Source: Druceiella hillmani (taxonomy: Eukaryota > Arthropoda > Insecta > Lepidoptera > Hepialidae). From it: 64,000 nucleotides of DNA. A model generated the notes under the pieces. It was given only the letters and a program-made list of their open reading frames with translations. It had not been told where the DNA came from and made no database searches. Position numbers and translations under genes: made by a program. Shown in pieces: positions 50,794 through 63,299 of this stretch (its first letter is position 1; each line of letters begins with the position of its first letter). The stretch spans positions 7,599,501 through 7,663,500 of the forward strand of contig JAYKKI010000090.1 in NCBI GenBank assembly GCA_039881145.1. The letters run 5' to 3'.

Positions 50794-51429
50794 CTAATTC
50801 ATTCACGTTCAAAACTTTTGCAGGAATTTGAATATTTTGGTTTGAGGAGCAATATTTAAGGTAATAAGGTCTAATAGATCGTAGTATAATCTAGACTATT
50901 CATTATAGAGCTAACTAAATATTTATGTTGAAATATTTCAGCGACGGTTTATGGTTATTAAAATATTTGCGAAGTTATGATTAGAATCAAGTTGAGATTT
51001 CTCGACGTCTGTCCTCAAATATTTCAATAGTGTGCTTTCGACAAATTTGGCTTTTCAAATTAGATTGTGAAATTATTGAATATTCCCTTGTGATATAAGG
51101 CTAAAGCGTTATACTTTAGTATTGAAGGTTCTAGGGCCTTAATAACCTGTCTTATTTCTTCTCTATCAGTATAATTAACATTTCTAAGTTCTTTTCGGTC
51201 TCATTTACGAATATTTCTTTCATTCATTTAGCTTTTTTGAAAGGTGTAACAAAGAACGAATTGGTTATTCAGAGGGAATTCTATGAATCAAACTGATTAG
51301 AAAATATTAAGAAACTGTATGAATATTTTCAACCCTTTCAAAAAAAAGTGCTGGAGGACTCACGTTTGTAACATAAAATGTTTAATGCATAAAAAACCTT
51401 TATGAATACTAGACACAGTTCATTCTGTA

Positions 51430-51435
51430 TACATA

Positions 51436-51481
<46 letters not shown>

Positions 51482-51507
51482 TATATATATATATATGTAT
51501 ATACATA
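51430..51507. repeat. (AT)n microsatellite
   Basis: TA tract at the same relative place as 27654 and 31615 in the duplicated segments. Confidence 0.95.
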
Positions 51508-51921
51508 AGTGTAAAAAAGCGTATCTGTTATTTATAAAGACGATTCCGTGTATCAAACTATGTTAAACAGATAGCGTTAAACAGCTATCTGAAAATGCTC
51601 CACCATTTCTGAAAATATCACTATCGAAATAACGTCAACCCCGTCAACATAAAAATTAATTATTTTCACTGAAACGCGCTTTGAATATACACAGGTTGAT
51701 AGACAGTGTCACTTATTCGATTAAAATGCAGGTTGTTTATTACACTTTATATAAATGTGTCTATACAAACGAATAATATTTTCGTTGACGTAGTAGACTA
51801 CAAGAATTGTACCGAGTATGTTTCTTATTTGTGACTGTACACGTTAATTTATTAACCTTAAAACAACACTTCCTTTATATCAAAAATCAATACATCGTTT
51901 GTCAATAAAATAATGAGCTAT

Positions 51922-52070
51922 ATAATTATATCACTCCTATTGTTAGAAGACGTAATGATGATACAATGATATAATGATGAATATAATTATATCACTCCTA
52001 TTGTTAGAAGATGTAATGATGATACGATGATATAATGATGAATATAATTATATCACTCCTATTGTTAGAA
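51922..52070. repeat. 61-bp tandem repeat, about 2.5 copies
   Basis: ATAATTATATCACTCCTATT recurs at 51922, 51983 and 52044. Copy 1 has only one equivalent (near 31895), so this expanded after the duplication. Confidence 0.9.
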
Positions 52071-52796
52071 GAACCGGAGAGATAGAAGTTGAATAAAACT
52101 AAACTAAAAAACTAGCTCCCGGTGCTTAAACTCATCAAATGTTCTACGCTATCGTGCAGCCATCGTGGTCCCTCACGGGTCCATTACGTGAGTTGTTAGT
52201 AATTGTGTAGTATACATTTATTAATTCCATTTAAATACAGTGAGGTATATATAAGTGCAATCTGTATCTTCATAAACTCCCGGCCAACATGCAGTATTTA
52301 CGCACGTACACCCATAAATTCAGTGCTGAATTATTAGTGGCGTAGGTCATTACGGAGCCAATAAGCGTCATTTAAATGAATATTTATTATAACGAGGCTG
52401 TATAATTCCAATTGGTGGTGTGTGAAATTCGACCCTAGGATTCCCTCTTTTCCGGTACAGGTACTTACAAATTTGGTACCTTTCCATAAACAAATTCGTT
52501 CGTTGTTTATGAATCGAGTACCTGAATCGAGTACCTGGTATTGAAGGGTACAGTCGAATTATAAAGTCGAATTAATAAGTTAATGTAAGGGAATTTTCAT
52601 CAAATATAGATTAAAGAGGTGCAGTGAATATATTTATCGTATTATATTCACAAATTCTCGACTACGGTGTTAAGTCAAGAGGGTGTGTTATTTGTCAGTC
52701 ATTGTGCTGAAACTGGTCAAACTCAATTGTTAATGGATTCATTAAAATTTGTTTTTGACTTTCCTCTTCATTTTGGTCTGTAACAGGAGATTGAAA

Positions 52797-52860
52797 AATA
52801 TGTATCCATGTATACGTGTGTGTGGGTGCGTGTGTAAGTGTGTCCGCGCGTGCGTGTATA
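52797..52860. repeat. GT-rich microsatellite
   Basis: Imperfect GTGTGTGGGTGCGTGTG tract, matching the GT-rich tract at 32562-32630 in copy 1. Confidence 0.85.
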
Positions 52861-52964
52861 CTGATATAACGACTTTAAAATATGACTTTTTTTAAAGTTC
52901 ATTAAATTAATTTATCCTTATTTTAACTTACAAACTAATTTATTCTCGAATTATTTATTTATGT

Positions 52965-53860
52965 ATGGGATAACGATTCACGCGTCTAAGGCTTGATTTA
53001 AATTGAAATGATCTGAACCCCACAGAGCTTCGACCTGTGATTTACAAAGAGTAAAAATGCTGAGCTATGTCAGAGTAAAGTTTACTGTTGATCTCGGAAA
53101 AGGGGCTTTGTCGTTGTAATATGATGCTCTGGGAGCCGGACTGCCTTATCTTGTTAGAGAATCATGAGAGCAGAGTCAGCATTACTGCTGGCAAGTACAG
53201 GGTATAATAATATGTGTGTCTGTTCCCCGCGATCTCAAATTTTCATATAATTAACCCAATAAGATGTAATAACTTGCTTTCCCGGATAAAAATAATTCGC
53301 TTCAAATTTTTTACATAATTAGCCTAACAATCATTTTCCTGTAATAAATGTGATTTCACATACAACATTTAAGTAAATTTTTCATCCTTGCACCATAATG
53401 GTGGGCGCGGTTTAGGATACGCGGCGCTGTAATGATCGAGTACTTCGCGAGTCTAACAATACAAGTACTTTAAACCCAATATGACGGCAAATTTTCTTTG
53501 TACGTTTTAGCTACATACGTAGCTGAAACATACTCAGAAAATATGCCGTTTTAGTCTCTCTTTCTCGTTTTAGTTCTGTATACGATTATATTATAAAAAA
53601 AATTATTTTCGAATCCTTTAGATTTTCAGTTGACAGATCGATTACTCTGTTTACTCCTCCCCTTTTCATTATTTTTGGTGTTCATTTTGGCGTGTACATA
53701 GATTCATATATCTTATCATTTTATAGAGTTTCAAGTTTGCTACGCAATGCGAAAAATTGCTACATCATGCGGATAGATCGATGAACATGTAATTGATGTC
53801 CTACGAGTTGTTTTTTCCTTTTGAGGTACAGAATTGTTCAAATAACAAGGATATATATAT
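52965..53860. mobile_element. copy-2-specific insertion of about 0.9 kb, unidentified
   Basis: Copy 1 runs directly from the equivalent of 52960 to that of 53865. The extra DNA is GC-richer (CACGCGTCTAAGGC, GGTGGGCGCGGTTTAGG) with no recognised frame. It contains the long hairpin at 53484-53549. It is probably a non-autonomous transposon; the exact ends and any target duplication were not resolved. Confidence 0.5.
53484..53549. repeat. 31-bp-arm hairpin with 4-nt loop
   Basis: ACGGCAAATTTTCTTTGTAC...TTTTAGCTAC (53484-53514) and its imperfect reverse complement (53519-53549) pair at 26 of 31 positions, some further ones as G-U, around ATAC. The size resembles a small RNA precursor or the core of a foldback transposon. 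Confidence 0.75.
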
Positions 53861-55475
53861 TGTCTTCAATTTCATAAAAAAGTTTTCTTAAAATATAGTC
53901 AAAGACATAGGTTGTAATAGAATTACTTATATTAAATGTCGGCTGTATAAAACATGTTTAGAAAATATACAAACTATTTAACAAAATTTAACCCTTGATA
54001 CTAAAAAAAGTAACCTCGGTTAAGGTATATTTTGACGTCTTCATTGTGCCCGATAAGATAATAAATGGGTGACAGGATTTTACAAGTACATCGCTTGTGT
54101 CATACGTTAGCTGTTCGTTGTATGCTTTATTGCTTCTTTATACACTACACTCGTACTGGTAAATATTTGACGTTGTTCGGTTTTTTAAACTTCCGCTTCC
54201 TATACGGTTATAAGAAAATGAGAGTTAATCCCTTTAGATGCGTCTTGAGAGCGAGTTAAAATTTGAGTTAAACCAGTTGAAAACGGTAGAAGAATATATG
54301 CCCTATGATTAATGTACATAGACATGCAACGATCATACGTGTATTTAGTTTCAAATCTTTGTCAGCTTAAGAATGAATACTAGCGACGTTTATTATGTTA
54401 AAAATGTTTGCGACAGACTTTTTTCTTTTTTTCTGTAAAATATTCTAAGTATTTTTTTTACAGTTACGAGCTGTTACAAGTTATGAGGGTCAAAAATAAT
54501 AAAAAATTGAATTTTCCGTTTCTTGGAAATATAAAAAAGAAGCTATAAAAATCTTAAACACGACTACGTAAAAAAAAACAGGAATTTAAAAAAATAAGTT
54601 AGGTAATCATAATTTCACTGAAAGATAATAATCACTGAATTATAAAGCCGTAGGTGGCGTCCAGTTTTAATACATGTTCTACTGGAAAAAATATTGAAAT
54701 CTCAAAACTGAACGCCGCCTACCTAATCCTAATGGCAAACTGCGTAATCGTTAAGTTTTCTTAACATTGTTTGCATGATAGGAATATTAAAATTACTAAC
54801 GGAAGGGACCAATATTATCCAATGCAATTCCAAAAAGAATGGAATTAATGTAATAATTATTCTGAACTCTTTATGCGATTAGGGAAAAAAGCCTTAACAT
54901 ATATATGATACTTTAAAAACATAATACTTCAAAAACTTTCAAGGACTTAAAAAAGTGGAAAAAATAAAAGTTTGGTAATTTCTGGTTTTTCATACTTACA
55001 ACATTTTAAATAAGCGTAATATTATACATTTCTTGGAATATTTACAATTTAATAATATGACGTACATTTTTTTGTAAATAAAAGTGATACTTTCGTATAT
55101 TTTGTAAGTTTTGCATAAAAAATAATATTAATAGCTAATATTTCTGTGGAAACTACTATCTCATATTTTTTTAAATTAAATTAATTGCATGATATATAAA
55201 ACCACGATGCCTTTTTATTTCATCAATGCTATCGAACTTATTATCTATGACCAATTGCTTATTTTCAATGTTGATAATTTTTTAAATTAATTTAAAGCTG
55301 GTGTTGAAACTGACGACAGCAACTTAATTATACTTATTAATCTTTCTAATAATAACCCCATAGTTGAGATTGTCATGCTTTTTGACTTCAGCTAATTATT
55401 CCACTTTACTGATTTGACATTGTTCTGGTTTATTTAAAGTATTCAAATATTTACCAAAATTCTTTAGAATACTGT

Positions 55476-55555
55476 ACCTGCTCCTAATTTCTTAAAGATA
55501 CCTGCTCCTAATTTCTTAAAGATTATCGATGTACCTGCCCCTAATTTCTTGAGAA
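55476..55555. repeat. 24-bp tandem repeat, three units
   Basis: ACCTGCTCCTAATTTCTTAA at 55476 and 55500, and ACCTGCCCCTAATTTCTTGA at 55533 after a 9-bp spacer. Copy 1 does not show the expansion. Confidence 0.85.
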
Positions 55556-56329
55556 ATCTTTTTAAATGAAAATCACGTAGCTTATATGCTTCAGTGTTAT
55601 TTTTTCCACCTCTTTTCTCAACGTTTATATATAACGTTGGGCCATGGTGATACGTAGCATTGGCATCCTTGCCATTCTTAACATATTTTATATTATGTTT
55701 CTTGCAAGTACAAAATTATGGGATATTTTACTGGACATTAGTGAAATGTGGTACTTTATATACCGGTATATGTCATACACATGTCGATAGTGTAGATGAA
55801 TGGGTTGTCGCTATAATTAATTTTCGCAACGAGACCGTGAAAAAGTTTGAAAGAAACGTAATTTTAAATCTACATCCATATACTTCGAGGAAGTTAATTA
55901 ATTTATTTATTATTGCCTATAATTTACAATAAAATAATAAGTTTATTTTAGGTAAACGAATATAATTTCTGTGAGTCGAAAGCCCGGAAAGGATATTTTT
56001 GAAATGTTTACAATAAATATTTTATCCCACGCTCATGAAATATTTGTGCTTTTAATTGGTATGCTTTCTTTTCTGACTATATTACTGAGTGTATTGTAAT
56101 TTTAGGTCTTGCACTTTTTTATGAAAAAGCAAGTAAAGCTGTTACCTTTTATTTTCCAGCTACTTCCCAATAACACGTCGTTTCAATTGCGCTCGTCATA
56201 TTTACACATTTTTTACTCGTTTAGAATAAACATCTGCAATGTTACATTTTAATTATTGCCAAAGTGTGTATAAACAGCTGCCCATTTTTATTAATTATGA
56301 GCATGTCATATTTGTATGTTGTTTATGTA

Positions 56330-56460
56330 AGCGAAAAAAAATCAATAGAATCTCCGCGACACGGATAGTGGACAGTGGCGGGCGATAGGGGCATGTGAGA
56401 TTGTGTAGGGAAACGGAGGAAGGAAGAAAAAATCGGCCCTTGCAAGATCTGAACTGCAAC
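56330..56460. other. GC-richer noncoding block
   Basis: Contains CGCGACACGGATAGTGGACA and a purine-rich GGAAACGGAGGAAGGAAG run. No partner found in copy 1 and no frame. Unidentified. Confidence 0.3.
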
Positions 56461-56583
56461 AATCAAAACTATGAAAAAAACGACTTTATTAGATGGTTAT
56501 CTTAAATTTGCTAAAAAATTAGATTTTAAATTCCAGTACACATTGCAGTATGTAGACAATGTAAATTTGTCAATGTAATTTTG

Positions 56584-56693
<110 letters not shown>

Positions 56694-56749
56694 TACCCGG
56701 TTCATATTTCTTGATTAAATGATCATTTTAGATTGAACACAGAACCAAT

Positions 56750-57933
56750 ACCTTAAGGAAACCTTTTAAAAACAGCTTGATGGGCAATTGCACGAGTCAT
56801 TGGGTTTCAGACAGTAGGATGACGTGATATATACGCATTTCAAGAAAGCATTTGACAAGGTTCATTACATAACATTGATGCAAAAACTGGCATTTAGCAG
56901 TACTGTGGGCAACCCGATTAGATGGTTTATTTCATATTTAACTAATAGACAGCAAGCGATTAAAGTAAATGGGTTCGTATCACCATATGTCCAGGTAACT
57001 TTTGGTGTACCACCGGGGTTTATATTGAGCCTTTTTTTATTTGTTATATTTATTAACGATATGAATCCGTGTTATATAACGATAAGTATCTGTGTTTGTA
57101 TGTAGACGATATAAAACTAATTACTTTTGTGAAAGGTACCCATGATTGTTCGAACATGCAAGCTGATTTCGATAAACTTCATGTTTATTGTGAAAAGAAC
57201 AAAATACATTTAAGTTATTCGGAGTGCAAATAAATCCCTTTCACAAAGAAAAAAAACAAATAAACTTTAGATATGCGATGAGTAGGAACTCACTTGAAAA
57301 AGTGAACAGCATGCGTGACCTTGGTGTCATATTCGATAGTAAACTGCGTTTTAGTTTGCATATTCAGCAGATTGTATCTAAGACCTATAGGATGCTTGGC
57401 TTCGTATTAAGAACGGCCAAAGTATTTAAAAATGTTGAAACATACTTAATCTTGCACAATGCTTTTGTTAAATCACAACTTGAATACGCTGTTGTTATCT
57501 GGAATCCACCATTCGCCACATATTCTGAACGTAATAAGAACATACAAAAAAAAATGTTTGAAAGCTATTCAGCATCGTATAGATGGCTGTAAATTATCGC
57601 ATGAAATATTACTTAATAATTATAAATATCATGCCTTCTATCATACACGTTCATTATTAGAGTTGATGGTTATGTTCGACATCTGACAAGGTAATTATGA
57701 CTGTCTATCTCTACTGAGTTAGATAAAGATTCGAACTCCCAAATTAATTCATAGCCATCTCTTATTTCATGTCCATAACGCACGAACAAACGCCGGTGTC
57801 AGAGCACCGCTACGATGGTTGTGTGACTAACACAATAAAAAAATGTTGACACTTAACATCCTTGCAAGTCCACGCCCCCAGTTTCGATTAGACATAAAGA
57901 ACAGGCTCCGTCAAATTCATGCACAACAGATGG

Positions 57934-57938
<5 letters not shown>
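56750..57938 (+). pseudogene. 5'-truncated non-LTR retrotransposon (jockey/CR1-like LINE) reverse transcriptase
   Basis: Frames in order: 56821-57066 has THFKKAFDKVHYITLMQKL, WFISYLTNRQQAIKVNGF, GVPPGFILSLFLFVIFIND. After a frameshift, 57086-57222 has KYLCLYVDDIKLITFVKG, with the catalytic YVDD intact, and MQADFDKLHVYCEKNKIHLS. After another shift, 57224-57592 has NSMRDLGVIFDSKLRFSLH and VKSQLEYAVVIWNPP. The tail to 57938 includes NAGVRAPLRW and SPRPQFRLDIKNRL. These are reverse transcriptase blocks and the post-RT region of jockey-superfamily LINEs. The first catalytic Asp is His (THF for DF). Frameshifts show it is dead. It is absent from copy 1. Confidence 0.85.

Positions 57939-57982
<44 letters not shown>
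57936..57982. repeat. (AT)n microsatellite at LINE 3' end
   Basis: TA tract starting directly after the LINE's last codons (QQMDN). It may be the element's own simple-repeat tail or part of an AT tract into which it inserted. Confidence 0.9.
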
Positions 57983-57984
<2 letters not shown>

Positions 57985-58611
57985 TCCATATATAACTTGT
58001 TAATTTAATATAATGTCACATAATTTCAGTGAATAATATTGAAAGCGACAATTTTTTTTTATTTAGGAAAGAACATATTTGGTATTAGAGATCAAAAAGT
58101 ATAGTAACCACTAATTAATAATATTATACCTGTAAACTAGGGAACTTCCTTGGAAAACATAAGAATTATTTAATTGTCATAAAATATTACAAATACGGAA
58201 ATATTCCTTAAGGATTTAATAAATTTATCTGTGAAATAATTCATCTGCACACACGTCACTCATTGATCCTACATCTATTAACAACATGTCGTAATGTGGC
58301 ACCGTTGGCGTTACGTGGATACTATTGAACAAATGCCGATTATTTTGGTGTCAGGTGAAAAGCGATCTAAGAGATGTTTAGGTGGCATCATTTGAGGACA
58401 AAGAAATATTTATTTACTACTAAATTTCAAATGCTTGATATGTAACCTAATAGATTTGTGTTCGTAAAAGTACTTCTTTTCAAGTTGAATCCATCGAATC
58501 AATAACAGACTTATACGGCTATGATCTTGCTTACGTTGTTCCACCTTATTCGCCCTTCTAATTCCCAAATAACCTTCTGTCTTCTTAAAATAATTTACTT
58601 TCTAACTTCTT

Positions 58612-58672
58612 CCCGGTGTCAGGATTAATTTCATCGCCAAAATTTTAAGATGAAACGAATCTTGACACCGGG
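58612..58672. repeat. 24-bp inverted repeat, 13-nt loop
   Basis: CCCGGTGTCAGGATTAATTT...(58612-58635) and its reverse complement (58649-58672) match at 21 of 24. Copy 1 has only one arm (near 35860), so the foldback arose in copy 2 by local inverted duplication. Confidence 0.85.
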
Positions 58673-58822
58673 AAATTAACCTTCATAAATATCTTTAAAA
58701 GTTGTCTGAAAAGTTTTAAGTTTCATAATCTTCTGCTTCTTGTGTTTTCTTCTCGTTTTTCCGTTCGAATTGAAGTAAATATTTGTAATAGGTAGGTTAA
58801 AGAGAGCTAGAGCAATCAGTCC

Positions 58823-58825
<3 letters not shown>

Positions 58826-58865
<40 letters not shown>

Positions 58866-58884
58866 GTATATATACACACACACG
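58826..58884. repeat. (AT)n then (CA)n microsatellite
   Basis: TA tract passing into ACACACACACAC. The corresponding site in copy 1 (near 35960-36000) has no such tract. Confidence 0.9.
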
Positions 58885-61642
58885 AAAAATTTATTTATGT
58901 TGTTTATAACAATTTAAAATAATTTTAAATGAAAATACAATATTTCTTCCATTATGAAATACTTTCATATTTTTCCCTTTAGCTATATGAATAAAAAATA
59001 CAATTTACGGAAAAGTGACATAGTTGTTTTAACACATCTTTATTTAAATGTACTTTAATACTTAAATTATATAATATGATGGTTTCCAAATGAAGAACGA
59101 ATGAAAAGTGACCAAATGGTTTCATTTTCTTAATGAGTAATTATTATCATCAGGAATATATGTCTCGCTTTAATTGAAAAAAACTTATCAAAATTATAAA
59201 AATTATTCTGAACAATTTGAAACAACATTTACGTGTCAAGCAACGAATGTTACTTGAGTATATACAAAAGTTTAAACTTTTAAGATTTTAAAGTTTCTGT
59301 TAAATTATTTATAAATGTTCATAATGTTTTTAGTTTTATTAATATATTACATAGTGTATTTTTATTACAAAAAAATATTGCTAATTTTCAATGAAAAAAA
59401 AATAAAAGGATAACCGCCATAATATTTTTGTATCCATGTAGTCAGATTTTAACAACAGTGCATATTTTGTCATTTTTAGTTCAGTAGTATCAGAAGTATG
59501 TGCAGGCATTTTCAGTACATTTTTCTAAGGTTATAATTCGGTATTCAAATATTTTTGGAATTCCTTGTAACAAGCCTATTCATAAATAATATAACCCAGA
59601 TACTACAAGGTACATAAGACTAAAAAAAAAATAATTTTTGAACACTTAGCTTGCTTGCTTTAAAGTTACCATACAAAATATTAATGTTGGCTGTCGCAAT
59701 ATAAAGAAAAACGATCGACATTGATTATTTTTTGTAACAGTTTATAAAAAGTTATGATGTACTTTGAATTTTTATTGTTATGTTTATGTCTCTTTAACAA
59801 TACAATAAATGCGCATTTATGAAGATGGCTTCTCTGGTCTGCATTATGTTCATAAATTCTGTTTTATTTTTTTCACCTTTCTGCCTGTCAATCGTTGCAT
59901 TGTTTGGTTTTTGTGTTTTAAAAATACCAACTTTAAAAAAAAAATTGTGAGCCGTTATGTGACAACTGACAGAAATTTTTTTCATATTTTTATTTGAACA
60001 AATTGAAAGCAAAAAAAAGGAATGTTTAGATAGTTGTTCATAATAAGATATTAATGTTTAATTATATATATATATATTCTTAACACATAAATATATCTTG
60101 GTGACCATGATACCTCTGTCAGTAACATGGTGATTGAGAAGATGATGGCTTCGTTTGTTCTCTTCGATATTCGTTTATTATAAACTGCTTTTTTTGTTTT
60201 CTATAAAAGAAATAAGTTTTGTAAATACTCGAATTGATCTATTTATTTAAGGTTTACTCTCAAACTCCACAAAGGGAGAGCAATGTTCTAAAAAGTGAAA
60301 TAACATTTAATAATTCCTGTCAAAATTGAAGGTAGACGACAATAATTTAATATATTTTACATAATGCTTTCATCAATATTATTACCAATTTAAGGTAATG
60401 CAGTAATTATATAAACAATTATAAAAAATAATTAAAAAGGTCATTTCCAATTTTTAATTTCTCTGTCCCTTGAAACCGTTTTGTAGTAAATAAGTTGTTC
60501 TTTTGCAAAGCACATTTATTCTGTTTTTGTTGATAGATGTTTATATATTGTTGTAAATGGTTTCCTTTTGCTCTTGTACTTAATTGTTAATTTGTCTGTC
60601 AAGTTCTATAATAAATCTTTTTATAAATTATTTCTATTTAATAAATTATGATAATTATTTAAAATTTGCTGTTAAACGAATTTCACTCAGTGTAACATTT
60701 CCAAAAATATCATAATCTCCTAACATATTTAAACTATTTGTCATTATAAGCTAGTGAAATATACCACGAATAATAAGACCTTGATGTAAACAAGTGTGGT
60801 TAATATGTAAAGTTGTATATATACACGTTAATTTTCATTCAGAATATATAAATAAAGCGACAAACATAAAGGCTTCGTTCACTAGTGAAATGCTTATCTT
60901 AGCTTTTATCTTTGTATTCGAGGGAATCAGGTATTAAATGTCACTGAACTGAACTGGCTTTTCCAAAATCATTCTTTCGTAAATAAAGTACCGCGATATA
61001 TTAATATTTTGCTCCCATTAATATCTGTTTCTTTACGAATTGGAAGTCAAATGAGTTGTCTGGTTGTCATGTGAATTAATATCGATAAAAGCATTCAATC
61101 GTAAAGCTATTGGAATATAATCGTGAGTGTCACTATTTGATTTAATTAAATTACAATGGCCTAAATATGCGTAATGGCGTAAATATGATAAATTTGATCG
61201 AACCAAATAATAATGGCTTAAACGTACTAATAATTGTACTAAGCTAGTTATTGACAGTACTGAATATGAAGTAAACTCAAAACCGAATTTCATAAAGTTC
61301 AATTTCTCCTTTATTTCGACCGTCGTAATTATTTTACCAACTTGTACACTGGATTAATTTCAGTCTGACAAATATTTAACTGCATCGGGCAAAGTTAGCG
61401 GTCATCAACAGATCGTATGTGCCACATACAAAATACATTTACTTCTTTCAACTTTTGGCTCATATTCATATTTAAAAGCATTAGCAATCGATCATACAAT
61501 ATGGATTAATAAGTTATGAAACTTAAGCTGTTGGTTTTTCACAACACTACGTTTTTACGAATATTATTATAGTAATTTAATATTTCACAACTAAATGAAA
61601 CTACGTGATGAAGTATTATTTCTACTTTATTTAAATTCTTTA

Positions 61643-61683
61643 CCACGACCTAGGTTTAGTTATATGACAACATCTTCAGGTGG
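61643..61683 (-). ncRNA. decayed hammerhead-type motif
   Basis: CTGAAGA, CCTAGG, GTC and both stem I strands are kept. The GAAA core reads TAAA and the 3' strand of stem II has changed (TATAAC), so cleavage is not expected. Confidence 0.6.
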
Positions 61684-61740
61684 GTAATTTGTAAATATTT
61701 AGTTGTGAAAAATTAAATTATAAATATATTTAGAGTATAG

Positions 61741-61802
61741 ATATATTTAGAGTTAATTTTTTAGAAATGTTTACATTTCTAAAAAATTAACTCTAAATAT
61801 AT
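61741..61802. repeat. perfect 30-bp inverted repeat with 2-nt centre
   Basis: ATATATTTAGAGTTAATTTT... (61741-61770), TT, then its exact reverse complement (61773-61802). Each arm resembles the PLE 3' end (ATATATTTGGCGTTAATTTT at 41560), so it is two element ends joined head to head. Confidence 0.9.
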
Positions 61803-63299
61803 CCGACATCTTATTCCCGTAGTTTAAAAAAACTTTCAAAAACCATTCGTTTATTTTATTCTTCTGTCTGCAGAAAGAATTTATCGTTAGGAATTTTCTA
61901 TGGGAATAAATGAGTAAAATCATTTCTTTGTTTCTCTTATGTCAGTTGAGTATAACGAAGTCTGTTACATAAGTCACGCTTTATAGTGATTAAAGCATAT
62001 TTAATGCATAAATAACGTTAATTCATGTTAGTTTCCTATACATATTTCCTGACATTTTCCTATAAAACTTTATGAGAATGAGTTCAGAAAAGTACTGGAT
62101 CGCTTTTTTGCTCAAGGTGCAAATATCCTACTTTCTTAACGCTGTTAAAAAGCTAAACGAGAAATTAATTTCGTAGTGAGAAAACCTTTTAGGATATTGT
62201 TCTCTATCAACATTTACAGTTTATAGTTTTGTTTGATTACATTTGTAAACAAATACAGTTTGAAATAATAATTTCTTTACTCTTTGACTTAATTTTCATA
62301 TTTGTCACAATGGAGTGAAGTGCTGGATTAATATTTAAAAATACACATTTAAATTTCTGTAAATGTGTAATTTTTCACATCATAAAGGTTGTCAAATAAA
62401 AGAATTATTCACATTGTTCATTGGCAACGTTCTTACTTTCTGCTTGAGGAAATCTATATGAAATATCGCCGAACTGAGTTAGCTTTAACTTTTCTATTAA
62501 TCTTCAGTACTCTTTCAAATCTGAGTTTAATGGATTAGCATTTCGTTTCCACAAAAATTTGTTAGAAATTCTTTGTACCACTGCATGTCAATGAAATTAA
62601 AAGTCACGTATAGGTCATTGGTTACGTGCATACTATATTTGGGGTCGATGAAAACATTCAATTATGGGACAGCTCTATTTTAAATATTGATTTAATTTAT
62701 TGTATGGTGACTCTAATGTAACTGAATTTAACAGATTTATCGCCAATTTTGCTATTGAAAAATTAATGTTATTGAATTCGTCTACCCCGTCTATTGTACG
62801 AACTTGCAATTGTACGACTTTTCAATGGTATGAAGTAAAATCGAACGCTGAATGTTAATCGATAAGCCTGATTAAGTAAGTCTTTCTAATTAATGGATAC
62901 TGTGGGTGAACTGCACAGGTTAGATTCAATATCCGTACTTCAGTGGTTGTTTCAGTTTCAAGGAACAAGTTCGTGAAAAACAAAAATATGAAACTTTTTG
63001 AATATGAAAAAAAAAAGAAATCAAAACTTTTGGCGAAAAACTTGCTAGAAAGATTTTTGTAACACGGAGTTATGTTCAAATTATTTCGCTTGATTTTTTA
63101 CATGCCACTTCATCATTGTCATTTTCCTAATTCATTTTCGTGACAGAATTTATTATCATTGTTGGTATAATAAGGAAATAATACTTTTGTCTTTCGTTAT
63201 CTGTCACCGAGACGTCATATTGCTGAGCTAAAATTTTTATTGGAATTTTGTGTCTGGCTTCCTAAGCATACTTTAAGCAGTTCTTTTTTAAAGAATTCT

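Larger units (their letters stand above)
61561..61810 (-). mobile_element. second solo PLE unit with palindromic tail
   Basis: Copy 1 joins directly across this place (near 39900), so it is an insertion of about 250 bp. It contains the family 3' segment and a decayed hammerhead motif on the minus strand. It continues into a reversed copy of the same terminal segment and ends in a perfect 62-bp palindrome. No clear target duplication. Confidence 0.65.

Noticed and set aside
55660..55932. 90-codon plus-strand frame
   Set aside because: Its paralogous sequence near 34600-34870 does not keep the frame, and no motif is recognised.
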